NCBI GenBank assembly: GCA_944386325.1
Contig: CALXAP010000014.1
Span: forward strand, 1-47,279
Source of the DNA: an uncultured Clostridia bacterium
GTDB taxonomy: Bacteria; Bacillota; Clostridia; TANB77; CAG-508
DNA: 47,279 bases
Direction of reading: 5' to 3'
Position numbers and translations under genes: made by a program
Shown here: positions 8,124 to 16,321 of the stretch, piece by piece
Layout: each line of letters starts with the position of its first letter
How positions within the stretch are numbered: position 1 is the first letter of the stretch
Notes under the pieces: model-generated
What the model was told of the DNA's origin: nothing
What the model saw: only the letters and a program-made list of their open reading frames with translations
The model's database searches: none

Positions 8124-9364
8124 TGGCAGAAAAATTATTAATGTTCAATAGATATGACAAAAAAGACATACAATACATAAGTAAAGTATCTGAATATAAG
8201 AGAAATTATGGAAAAATAAAAGATTATTTAAAAAAATCAGAGTATGAGCAATTAAGAAAGTTTGATTTGCCAACATTAAAAAAATTAATGTATGCAGAAA
8301 ATAATATACAAAAAGATATAATTTGCAATTTAATTAATATGTACGATTTTATTAAAGAGATTCCAGTATGCATTTTTCTATCTGGTAGCTTAGCTAGGCA
8401 TACAAATAGATTTAATTCAGATGTAGATATAACTTTTTTATATCCAAATAAATATAAAAATATAATGATGTGTGTTGAAGAAGAAATTGCAATATATTTA
8501 TCATATATTTTTGGATTTAGAGGAAGAGATAGAGTACATAGTATGTGTATATATTTAGATAAAAATGATGAAATATTAAAATATGATAAATGCGTTAAAT
8601 ATACAAATAGTAATATATATTTAAATTATGTATGTAGAGATAATACAGAAACCTTAATGGATGAAATATTTAATACTAGTAGAGAATATGGAGATTTTTT
8701 AAGACATATAAGAAAGCATAGTGGTGTGTCTGGTTGTGTTGAATGGGCATATAGTATGGATATATTATATGAAAATAAATATAATATTAAAAATGATATA
8801 TTAAATATGGATAAAGAGATTTTTTCAAGAAGTGATTTTGAAACAGAAACTATAAATTTAATTGATAAAGTGAGTGATCAAATAAATGAAATTAATGGTT
8901 TAGATATTAAAAATGGAGTTAGAATATGTGATTTAAAAATAATATATAAAAAACAAATTTTATCTAAACTATATGACCTATTAGCAATGATAAGAAGGGT
9001 TGGAACATATAAAGGTAAAAAAATTGGATTTATTAATTTAAGAAAATATTGTAAAAATAAAGATATATATGATATACTATACATGGTTAACAATGATTTT
9101 TTTGATATCATTTATAAATACTTATGGCAATTAATGAGAATAGAGTATGTTTTAGACGATTTAGGTAAGGATTTTAGTTCTCATTGTGAAGAAGAAATAA
9201 ATATAGATGAATTTAAAAACATAGCAAAGGTAAAATTGAATTCAGATGATATATTTGAAGAGTTAAATGAAAACTTTAACTTACTAAAAAACAATATGAT
9301 AAGTGTAATAAATGATTTGAAAAAGAATATAAATGATTATGAAAGTATAAAAATTGTAGATTAA
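8123..9364 (+). CDS. Nucleotidyltransferase-domain protein (Pol-beta superfamily)
   Basis: The 413-residue protein has a clear nucleotidyltransferase signature at about 90-112: CIFLSGSLARHTNRFNSDVD. This is the GS helix followed by the two metal-binding acidic residues of SDVDI, with a possible third site in the HSMCIYL strand. The rest is helical with no known domain. Such proteins transfer NMP to proteins, RNA or small molecules; the substrate here is unknown. It is translationally coupled to the synthetase-like gene, which suggests one pathway or complex. A peptidase S51-like gene follows after 88 bases. Confidence 0.65.
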   Translation: MAEKLLMFNRYDKKDIQYISKVSEYKRNYGKIKDYLKKSEYEQLRKFDLPTLKKLMYAENNIQKDIICNLINMYDFIKEIPVCIFLSGSLARHTNRFNSDVDITFLYPNKYKNIMMCVEEEIAIYLSYIFGFRGRDRVHSMCIYLDKNDEILKYDKCVKYTNSNIYLNYVCRDNTETLMDEIFNTSREYGDFLRHIRKHSGVSGCVEWAYSMDILYENKYNIKNDILNMDKEIFSRSDFETETINLIDKVSDQINEINGLDIKNGVRICDLKIIYKKQILSKLYDLLAMIRRVGTYKGKKIGFINLRKYCKNKDIYDILYMVNNDFFDIIYKYLWQLMRIEYVLDDLGKDFSSHCEEEINIDEFKNIAKVKLNSDDIFEELNENFNLLKNNMISVINDLKKNINDYESIKIVD

Positions 9365-9452
9365 TAAATTTCTGTTAGTATAGTTTTTATAAAAATCATA
9401 TATTCTATAAAAATTATATAGGAGATTTATTTAACAGTATGATGGAGGAATT

Positions 9453-10139
9453 ATGTATTATAGTATTTTAGTAAGTCAAGTAGATAAGATTGGAAAAGAG
9501 GAAAATGAGGAGATAAAAAAATATATAAAATCTTTTTCAAAAGTTTTAATATTACCATGGGCTTTTGCCAAAGAAATGACAAATGATGAATTTGAAAAAA
9601 ATTATTTTAATATAAAAGGGGAAAGATATAGAAGATATGTAGATTTTTTAAGTAAATTCGGAATAGAAAAACAAAATATAACATATGCTAATTGTTATAA
9701 AGAAACAAAAGAAGAAATAATAGATAAAATTAATAACTCAGATGTTTTACTACTTCCTGGAGGAAACCCAGATATGTTTTTTAATAAAGTGGTTTACGAT
9801 AAAGAAATATTATATAGTATTAAAAATTATAAAGGGGATATAATAGGAGAAAGTGCAGGAGCTGTTTTGCACTTTAGAAAATATTTTTTAACAATAGAAA
9901 ATAGTTATAAAAATTGCTTAGAATATTACAATGGATTTGGAATAATTGATGATGATTTTGTTGCTGATGTGCATACAATTAATACAGAAGATTATATAAA
10001 TAGACTAAAAAACATTGGCAATGAAATGGAAAAAAATATATATGCAATAACAGATAGTGAGGCTATAATTTATAATAGAAAAAATAAAAAAATAGAGTAC
10101 AATTGTGCAATTAATTTGCCCAAAACTACTGACATTTAA
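9453..10139 (+). CDS. Peptidase S51 / type 1 glutamine-amidotransferase-like protein
   Basis: The 228-residue protein has the S51 fold signs: LLLPGGNPDMFF (about 99-110), the nucleophile elbow GESAGA with Ser134, and a candidate catalytic His174 in VADVHTIN. The family includes dipeptidase E (Asp-X dipeptides) and cyanophycinase, and many members have unknown substrates. A GATGGAGG ribosome site precedes the ATG. It lies just downstream of the nucleotidyltransferase and may belong to the same unit, although the 88-base gap allows independent expression. Confidence 0.7.
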   Translation: MYYSILVSQVDKIGKEENEEIKKYIKSFSKVLILPWAFAKEMTNDEFEKNYFNIKGERYRRYVDFLSKFGIEKQNITYANCYKETKEEIIDKINNSDVLLLPGGNPDMFFNKVVYDKEILYSIKNYKGDIIGESAGAVLHFRKYFLTIENSYKNCLEYYNGFGIIDDDFVADVHTINTEDYINRLKNIGNEMEKNIYAITDSEAIIYNRKNKKIEYNCAINLPKTTDI

Positions 10140-10157
10140 AGCTTTTTGTGGTATAAT
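10129..10157 (+). promoter_or_regulatory. Promoter of the VbhA-like/Fic module
   Basis: CTGACA (10129-10134) and TATAAT (10152-10157) are spaced by exactly 17 bases, and TGTGG precedes the -10. The -35 box overlaps the last codons of the S51-like gene. The antitoxin ATG is about 65 bases downstream. Confidence 0.65.
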
Positions 10158-10220
10158 ATTATTATGGGGTTAGTTTTTTTAATGATAAAATTACCCTAAA
10201 TTTATATTAGGAAGTGTATT

Positions 10221-10385
10221 ATGGAAAAAGAATTTAAATTAAATATAGAAAATATAAAAAGTGATTTAGCAATAGAGGGAATGGGTATAAGCCAAGAAGA
10301 TGTAAATTTACTTGAAAGATATTCAAATAATGAAATAAATATTGAAGATGTTATAAATACAATTAAAGGTAATACTAGAGTATGA
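10221..10385 (+). CDS. VbhA-like antitoxin of a Fic toxin
   Basis: A 54-residue protein starting at an ATG with AGGAAGTG in front. It begins MEKEFKLNIENIKSDLAIEG and continues GISQEDVNLLERY...INIEDVINTIK, the pattern of VbhA-family antitoxins, which insert a helix into the Fic active site. The family's inhibitory motif is (S/T)xxxE(G/N); here the six residues ending in EG read DLAIEG, with Asp where Ser/Thr is expected and a Ser one place earlier. Its stop overlaps the fic start (ATGA), a classical toxin-antitoxin arrangement. Confidence 0.75.
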   Translation: MEKEFKLNIENIKSDLAIEGMGISQEDVNLLERYSNNEINIEDVINTIKGNTRV

Positions 10386-10984
10386 GAGATATATATGAAG
10401 TAAGAAATTCTATATACTGTTATAAAGGAACAAATGTATTAATAAATAAATTAGATATAAAAGATACAAAAAAATTATTAGAATATGAAAGTAAAATAAC
10501 AGCAGCTAAATTACTTGCTTTAAGGAAACAAAAGATAAATGGAAAATTTGATGTAAATCATTTATTAGATATTCATAAATTTTTATTTGAAGATATTTAT
10601 CCTTTTGCAGGTAAGTTCAGAAATGAAAACATTGCAAAGGATAATTTTATGTTTGCACAATATGAATATATAGAAGAAGAATTAAAAAGAATATTAAATG
10701 AATTAGAAAAAGAAGATTTTTTAGAAGGATATGATAAGCAAAAATTAAGTAATAGATTGGCTTATTATATGTCAGAATTAAATGTATTGCATCCTTTTAG
10801 AGAAGGAAATGGAAGAACTATAAGAGAATTTATAAGACAATTAGCTTTAAAAAATGGTTATGAATTTAATATTAAAAATGTAAATCCAAAAGAGATGTTA
10901 GAAGCTAGTATAAAATCTGTTTATGATACTAGTTCATTAGAAAAAATAATAGGGGAATGTTTAGAAAGTATAGAATCCGTATAA
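10382..10984 (+). CDS. Fic-domain toxin (putative AMP transferase)
   Basis: The 200-residue protein carries the full Fic motif, HPFREGNGRTIR, with catalytic His137 and both arginines, so AMP transfer from ATP to a target hydroxyl is likely. The upstream DIYPFAGKFRNEN segment and the region around FMFAQYEYI (flap) also fit. Relatives of the VbhT/FicT type modify DNA gyrase and topoisomerase IV; the target here is not known. It overlaps the VbhA-like antitoxin by four bases and ends in a terminator. Confidence 0.85.
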   Translation: MRDIYEVRNSIYCYKGTNVLINKLDIKDTKKLLEYESKITAAKLLALRKQKINGKFDVNHLLDIHKFLFEDIYPFAGKFRNENIAKDNFMFAQYEYIEEELKRILNELEKEDFLEGYDKQKLSNRLAYYMSELNVLHPFREGNGRTIREFIRQLALKNGYEFNIKNVNPKEMLEASIKSVYDTSSLEKIIGECLESIESV

Positions 10985-10997
10985 AGGATTCTTTTTT
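10972..10997 (+). terminator. Terminator of the vbhA-like/fic unit
   Basis: AGAATCC and GGATTCT pair around a seven-base loop and run into TTTTTT. The left arm overlaps the last fic codons. Confidence 0.8.
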
Positions 10998-11025
10998 GAT
11001 ATTTTTTACATACTCTGCAAAATAA

Positions 11026-11072
11026 ATTATTCATCATTCACCATTCATTATTCATTGCAACCAAGGTTGTAG
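11026..11072. repeat. Repeat family C, copy 1
   Basis: ATTCATTATTCATTGCAACC followed by AAGGTTGT: direct ATTCATTATT-like units leading into a small GCAACC/GGTTG(C) hairpin. Similar sequence occurs at 22657 and 47131. Confidence 0.6.
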
Positions 11073-11138
11073 ATTAGTGTTTGCACGTCACTTTAAAGAA
11101 TTGCTTTAAATAAAAGTTTAGATCAAAATAAACCGTCC

Positions 11139-11230
11139 AAGAAGAATATATATAATAATTTATCGTCAAAATGATAGCTGGGGTCTTCCTAAATGCCTTT
11201 GACTTCTAAATTATTATATATATTCTTCTT
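11139..11230. repeat. Repeat family B, copy 1 (long hairpin with a conserved 44-base loop)
   Basis: A perfect 24-base stem (11139-11162 with 11207-11230) encloses a 44-base loop. The loop differs at only one base from that of copy 2 (22498-22597), and has its own GTCAAA/TTTGAC closing stem. Two stem positions differ between copies and both changes are compensated on the other arm. Possible natures are a non-coding RNA, a mobile palindromic element or a transcript-end structure. Confidence 0.75.
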
Positions 11231-11426
11231 AGACTTCTTTATCTGTTTTTAGCACAGTTCTAGTAGAAAAATGTCTAAAATTGTAAAACGATTCATATAA
11301 AAATATTGGAAAAAGTATTGACTAAAAAGTTTTCATTTGTTAATATAAAATAAATTTATTTCAAAGAATTTTATTTCTAAAAAAATTCCAAATATTTAAT
11401 AATAATTTAATAAGGTGGAGGATTAG

Positions 11427-12953
11427 TTGTTATCAATTATAAGAAGTATGGCTTTAAATGGTGTAGATGGCTACTTAATTAATGTTCAAGTAGATGTTTC
11501 AGGAGGATTGCCAGGATGGGAGATTGTTGGACTTCCAGATACAGCAATAAAAGAGTCAAAAGAAAGGATTAGAATAGCAATTAGAAATTCTGGTATTGAA
11601 TTTCCAAGTAGAAAAATAACAGTAAATTTAGCTCCAGCAAATACTAAAAAAGAAGGTTCTTTTTTAGATTTGCCTATTGCAATAGGTGTATTACAGGCTA
11701 TTGGAGTTTTAGATATTGATGATATAGATACAACTGTTTTTATAGGGGAACTTTCATTAGATGGAGTTATAAATAAAGTAAATGGTATTTTGCCAAGATG
11801 TATAGAAGCAAAAAAATTAGGTATAAATAGAGTTATAGTTCCAAAAGAAAATGCAAAAGAGGCTGCAATTGTGAAAGATTTAGAAGTAATACCAGTTAGA
11901 AATTTACTAGAAACAGTATATTTTTTAAATGGTACAAAAAAGATAGAAAAAGAAATTGTAGATATTGAAAAAATCTTTAGTCATAAGAATAAGTATAAAT
12001 ATGATTTTTCAGAAATCAAAGGACAAGGAAATATAAAAAGAGCTTTAGAAATAGCTGCTGCAGGTGCACATAATTGTTTAATGGTAGGAAGCCCAGGTTC
12101 AGGAAAAACAATGATGGCAAGAAGACTTCCAACAATACTTCCAGATTTAACTTTTGAAGAGGCTTTAGAAGTAACTAAAATACATAGTATATCTGGAATT
12201 TTAGATAACAATAGCATAATAACACAAAGACCTTTTAGAGCACCACATCATACAGTTTCTTCAGTTGCTTTAATAGGAGGAGGAAAAATTCCTAAACCAG
12301 GAGAAATAAGTTTAGCACATTATGGTATATTATTTTTAGATGAATTAACTGAATTTAACAAACATACACTTGAGGTTTTAAGAGTTCCATTAGAAGATAG
12401 AAAAGTAAGTATAAGTAGAGTAAATGCAACATTAACATATCCATGTAATTTTATGCTAATTGCTAGTATGAATCCATGTCCATGTGGATATTATGGAACA
12501 AAAGAGAAAAAATGTAATTGTAGCGAAAAACAAATAAAAACTTATATGGGAAAAATAAGTGGTCCATTGCTTGATAGATTTGATATACAAATAGAGGTAA
12601 AACCTGTGGATTTTGATAAGATAAAATCAAATAAAAAAGAAGAAAAATCTAGTGATATTAAAAAAAGAGTAGATAAAGCAAGAAAAATTCAATATGAAAG
12701 ATATAAACAATATAATGTTTTTTCAAATTCAGAATTAACCCCTAAATTAATAGAAGAATTTTGTATTTTAGACGAAAAATCTAAAAATTTATTAGAAATG
12801 TCATATGAAAAATTAGGATTAAGTGCAAGAGCATATTCTAAAATTTTAAAAGTAAGTAGAACTATTGCAGATTTAGATGGTAAAACAAATATAGAAGTTA
12901 AACATGTGGCAGAAGCAATACAATATAGAAATTTAGATCGTAAGTATTTTTAA
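11427..12953 (+). CDS. comM: Mg-chelatase-like AAA+ ATPase, ComM/YifB family
   Basis: The 508-residue protein has the N-terminal ChlI-like fold (VDVSGGLPGWEIVGLPDTA), a Walker A at 221-228 (GSPGSGKT), the IPKPGEISLAHYGILFLDEL Walker B region, and the Cys-rich ASMNPCPCGYYG motif. In naturally competent bacteria ComM is a helicase that promotes branch migration during integration of taken-up DNA. The TTG start is chosen because AAGGTGGAGG precedes it and it gives the usual MLSIIRSMALNG N-terminus. dprA follows after 32 bases. Confidence 0.9.
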   Translation: MLSIIRSMALNGVDGYLINVQVDVSGGLPGWEIVGLPDTAIKESKERIRIAIRNSGIEFPSRKITVNLAPANTKKEGSFLDLPIAIGVLQAIGVLDIDDIDTTVFIGELSLDGVINKVNGILPRCIEAKKLGINRVIVPKENAKEAAIVKDLEVIPVRNLLETVYFLNGTKKIEKEIVDIEKIFSHKNKYKYDFSEIKGQGNIKRALEIAAAGAHNCLMVGSPGSGKTMMARRLPTILPDLTFEEALEVTKIHSISGILDNNSIITQRPFRAPHHTVSSVALIGGGKIPKPGEISLAHYGILFLDELTEFNKHTLEVLRVPLEDRKVSISRVNATLTYPCNFMLIASMNPCPCGYYGTKEKKCNCSEKQIKTYMGKISGPLLDRFDIQIEVKPVDFDKIKSNKKEEKSSDIKKRVDKARKIQYERYKQYNVFSNSELTPKLIEEFCILDEKSKNLLEMSYEKLGLSARAYSKILKVSRTIADLDGKTNIEVKHVAEAIQYRNLDRKYF

Positions 12954-12985
12954 AAAATTAGCTATTTGCAAAGGAGGAAGATAAT

Positions 12986-13855
12986 ATAAAGATAATATAT
13001 TATGAAGATGAGGAATATCCTGAAAATTTAAGAGAAATAAAAAAACCACCTAAAATATTATATGCTTTAGGAAATATTTCTTTATTAAAAGAAAAAAATA
13101 TTGCAATAGTAGGATCTAGATGTGCAACTGAATATGGAAAATTGCAAGCTAAAGTATTTGCAAGTCAGTTATGTTTAAATGGATTAAATATTGTAAGTGG
13201 TTTAGCAAAAGGGATTGATTCAATTGCACATAAAAGTACAATTGAGCAAAAAGGAAAAACAATAGCAGTTTTAGGAAGTGGATTTCATTATATTTATCCA
13301 AAAGAAAATGAGAAGTTGTTTTATGAAATATTAGAAAAAGATGGACTTATCATAAGTGAATATAGTCCAAGTGTAGGTGTTAAAAGTAGTAATTTCCCTG
13401 AAAGAAATAGGATAATTAGTGGTATTTCCATGGGAGTATTAGTTGTAGAAGCGGCATATAGAAGTGGTACAAGTATTACAGCAAATTATGCAAAAAATCA
13501 AGGTAGAAAGTTATATGCAATACCAAGCAATATTGGAAATAATAAAGGGGTAGGTACTGCAAGGCTAATTTTTAATGGGGCTAAAATTGTAATTAATCCA
13601 AAGCAAATAATAGAAGATTTAGATATGGAATATAAACAATATAAAAAACAGAAAGTAGAAGAGAATTGTATAAAAATTCCTGAAAAATTTAAAAAAATAT
13701 ATACAAGTTTAAAAGATGCAGAAATGTCAAGTGATGAAATATCAGTTAAATTGGATATTCCAATTTATGATGTAAACGCACAATTAATTTTAATGGAATT
13801 AGAAGGATATGTGAGTAAAAATGAAAATGGAGAATACAAAATAAATAATGTATGA
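12986..13855 (+). CDS. dprA: DNA processing protein DprA, apparent ATA start
   Basis: From 12986 the frame encodes 289 residues beginning (I)KIIYYEDEEYPENLREIKKPPKILYALGN, then the Rossmann fold with IAIVGSR, VSGLAKGIDSIAHK, VLGSGFHYIYPKEN and SNFPERNRIISG, and a C-terminal winged-helix region (about 225-285). DprA loads RecA on incoming single strands. There is no ATG, GTG or TTG at the expected place: AAGGAGG at 12971-12977 points to ATA at 12986, and the first standard start (TTG, 13142) would remove IAIVGSR. It lies between comM and yraN and overlaps yraN by 8 bases. Confidence 0.85.
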   Translation: MKIIYYEDEEYPENLREIKKPPKILYALGNISLLKEKNIAIVGSRCATEYGKLQAKVFASQLCLNGLNIVSGLAKGIDSIAHKSTIEQKGKTIAVLGSGFHYIYPKENEKLFYEILEKDGLIISEYSPSVGVKSSNFPERNRIISGISMGVLVVEAAYRSGTSITANYAKNQGRKLYAIPSNIGNNKGVGTARLIFNGAKIVINPKQIIEDLDMEYKQYKKQKVEENCIKIPEKFKKIYTSLKDAEMSSDEISVKLDIPIYDVNAQLILMELEGYVSKNENGEYKINNV

Positions 13856-14201
13856 AAGAAGAAAAATTGGTATTTTAGGTGAACAAATAGCTTGCTCATA
13901 TTTAAAAAATGAAGGATATACAATTATTGAAAGAAATTTTAGGTGTAAAATAGGAGAAATAGATATAATAGCATGGAAAAATAATGAAATTATCTTTATA
14001 GAAGTAAAAACTAGAAGTTCTAATTATTTTGGTAAACCTGCAGAATCTGTAACAGAAAGAAAAAGAAAACATATTTATAAGGCAGCTAATTATTATATGA
14101 TGATAAAAAAAATATTAGAGCAAAATGCAAGAATTGATGTAATAGAGGTTTATATAAAGAAAAATAAATATATAATACATCATATTAAGCAAGTGTATTA
14201 G
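13848..14201 (+). CDS. yraN: UPF0102 family protein YraN (endonuclease-like)
   Basis: A 117-residue protein with the family signature: LGEQIACSYLKNEGYTIIERNFRCKIGEIDIIA followed by IIFIEVKTR. These give the E...GEIDII...EVKTR acidic/Lys set of a PD-(D/E)XK nuclease fold. Its biochemical role is not settled. In many Firmicutes it lies next to dprA and comM, as here, so it probably serves DNA uptake or recombination. It overlaps dprA by 8 bases. Confidence 0.85.
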   Translation: MYERRKIGILGEQIACSYLKNEGYTIIERNFRCKIGEIDIIAWKNNEIIFIEVKTRSSNYFGKPAESVTERKRKHIYKAANYYMMIKKILEQNARIDVIEVYIKKNKYIIHHIKQVY

Positions 14202-14227
14202 ACATATTTATGTTCTATTTTTTAGGA

Positions 14228-14276
14228 AATGCCTTTGTAGTGCTGGCGAACACTGTTCGCCCCTACAGTTTTTCTA
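14228..14276. repeat. Repeat family A core (GC-rich palindrome only), inverted orientation
   Basis: GGCGAACACTGTTCGCC sits in a context matching the right end of family A (GTGCTGGCGAAC...CCCCTACAGTTTTTCTA), in reverse orientation. It lies between yraN and the exonuclease gene. Confidence 0.7.
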
Positions 14277-14399
14277 CAATTTATATATGTTAAATATTAT
14301 ATTTTGTTGTATTAGGGTTATTAATAATAAAAATCTTTACAATTCCTAGTAACTCAAGTATAATATAGCAAGAATATTGAAGATGGAGGACAGATTATA

Positions 14400-15167
14400 G
14401 TGAAATTGATTTCATGGAATGTAAATGGGTTAAGAGCAGTTTGGAATAAAGGATTTGAAGATATTTTTAAAAATATTGATGCAGATATTTTTTGCATACA
14501 AGAAACTAAAATGCAAATAGGACAATTAGATGTAAATTTTGATGGATATTATAATTATTTTAATAGTGCTGTAAAAAAAGGATATTCAGGAACAGCAGTT
14601 TTTACTAGGATAAAACCAATTAATGTGTATTATGGTATTGGAATAGAAGAGCATGATCAAGAAGGAAGAGTTATAGCATTAGAATTTAAAGATTTTTACC
14701 TTGTAAATGTATATACACCTAATTCACAAAGAGAACTCGTAAGATTATCTTATAGGCAAAAATGGGAAGATGATTTTAGAAAATATTTAAAAAAGTTGGA
14801 TAAAAATAAACCTGTAATTCTTTGTGGAGATTTAAATGTGGCGCATAAAGAAATAGATTTAAAAAACCCAAAAACTAATAGGAAAAATGCAGGTTTTACA
14901 GATGAAGAAAGAGAAAAAATGACAGAGTTATTGAGTGATGGATTTATAGATACTTTTAGATATTTATATCCAGATAAAGAAAACTGCTATACTTGGTGGT
15001 CTTATATGATGAAAGCCAGAGAAAAAAATGTAGGATGGAGAATAGATTATTTTATAGTTTCAGATAGAATAAAAGAAAAAATAGAAGATGCAAAAATACT
15101 TTCAGAAGTATATGGAAGTGACCATTGTCCAGTAGAATTAGACATTAATATCAAGGAGGAAAATTGA
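14400..15167 (+). CDS. xth: Exodeoxyribonuclease III / AP endonuclease
   Basis: The 255-residue protein has all blocks of the ExoIII/APE1 family in order: [10 protein letters not shown] (4-13), FCIQETKM (metal-binding Glu), GDLNVAH (about 142-148), [10 protein letters not shown] and the terminal SDHCPVEL with the catalytic His. It cuts at abasic sites and removes 3' blocks in base excision repair. The start is GTG with GGAGGA in front. The next gene starts within a few bases of its stop. Confidence 0.93.
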   Translation: MKLISWNVNGLRAVWNKGFEDIFKNIDADIFCIQETKMQIGQLDVNFDGYYNYFNSAVKKGYSGTAVFTRIKPINVYYGIGIEEHDQEGRVIALEFKDFYLVNVYTPNSQRELVRLSYRQKWEDDFRKYLKKLDKNKPVILCGDLNVAHKEIDLKNPKTNRKNAGFTDEEREKMTELLSDGFIDTFRYLYPDKENCYTWWSYMMKAREKNVGWRIDYFIVSDRIKEKIEDAKILSEVYGSDHCPVELDINIKEEN

Positions 15168-15169
15168 TT

Positions 15170-16321
15170 GTGAACAAAAAGAAATGGAAACAATGGGTAT
15201 ATTGGTTTACTTTTGCTGTAGCTGTTATATTTGTATATAAAACATTAGATAGTTTTGATTCTATTGTAAATTGGCTAGGGGAAGTTATAGATTTACTAAT
15301 GCCTTTTATACTTGCAATACTAATTGCATATATATTTTATATACCGTCTAAAAAGGTGGAATTGTTTTACCGAAAAGCAAATGTTAATTTTGTAAAAAAA
15401 AGAGCAAGAGGTTTATCTGTACTAACAATATACATAATAGCAATATTAATTATTACTATTATAATTAACTTTGTATTACCATCAGTATCAAAAAGTATTG
15501 TTGAATTATTTAATAATTTACCAAGTTATTACGAAAGTGCAATAAATTATATAGATAATTTACCACCAGATTCTATACTAAATAAAATAGATATAAAAGG
15601 TATAATATCTAATTTACAGCATGTAGATATAAGTCAATTCTTTAAACTTGAAAGTATAACAGGATACGCAAAAGGTGTTATAGATTTTGCTGGAATTATA
15701 TTTGATTTATTTGTAACTATAATTGTTTCAATATATTTATTATTAGAAAGAACAGAAATATTAAATTTTGCAAAAAAATTAACTAGATCAATATTCAAAA
15801 GTAATGTTACTAAAAAAATAAATAATTACTTTAGAAAAACAAATGAAATATTTTATAAATTTATATATAGTCAAGTATTAGATGCTTTTATAATAGGTAT
15901 TTTAATATCAATTGCATTATCAATAATGAATGTAAAATATGCTGTATTATTAGGACTAATGATAGGTGTATTTAATATTATTCCATATTTCGGAGCAATT
16001 GTAGCATCTGGAATAGCAATAGTAATAACTATTTTTACAGGAGGATTTGGGCAAGCACTTATAATGGCTATTGTTGTAATAGTATTACAACAAATAGATG
16101 CTAATGTAATAAATCCAAAAATAGTTGGAAGTTCGTTAAAATTAAGTCCAATATTAATAATATTTGCAGTAACAATTGGTGGTGCATATTTTGGAATATT
16201 AGGTATGTTTTTATCTGTACCTATAGTTGCTATTATAAAAATATTAGTATTAGATTATATTGAATTAAAAAGTATAAAAAGAATTAGAGAAGATAAACAT
16301 AATAAAGGATTAAAGATATAA
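15170..16321 (+). CDS. AI-2E family transporter (PerM/YueF-like)
   Basis: A 383-residue polytopic membrane protein with about eight segments. It shows the family's long soluble stretch after the third segment (about 95-165) and the C-terminal ISIALSIMNVKYAVLLGLMIG, NIIPYFGA and QQIDANVINPKIVG blocks. Members include the AI-2 exporter TqsA and Na+/H+ antiporters, so the substrate is open. The GTG at 15170 is preferred over an in-frame TTG at 15164 because it is better spaced from AAGGAGGA (15153-15160). The helicase gene follows directly. Confidence 0.85.
   Translation: MNKKKWKQWVYWFTFAVAVIFVYKTLDSFDSIVNWLGEVIDLLMPFILAILIAYIFYIPSKKVELFYRKANVNFVKKRARGLSVLTIYIIAILIITIIINFVLPSVSKSIVELFNNLPSYYESAINYIDNLPPDSILNKIDIKGIISNLQHVDISQFFKLESITGYAKGVIDFAGIIFDLFVTIIVSIYLLLERTEILNFAKKLTRSIFKSNVTKKINNYFRKTNEIFYKFIYSQVLDAFIIGILISIALSIMNVKYAVLLGLMIGVFNIIPYFGAIVASGIAIVITIFTGGFGQALIMAIVVIVLQQIDANVINPKIVGSSLKLSPILIIFAVTIGGAYFGILGMFLSVPIVAIIKILVLDYIELKSIKRIREDKHNKGLKI

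Noticed and set aside
13142-13855. dprA starting at the TTG at 13142 (237 aa)
   Set aside because: This start removes the conserved IAIVGSR strand of the Rossmann fold and has no ribosome site. The frame continues upstream to an AAGGAGG-spaced ATA.
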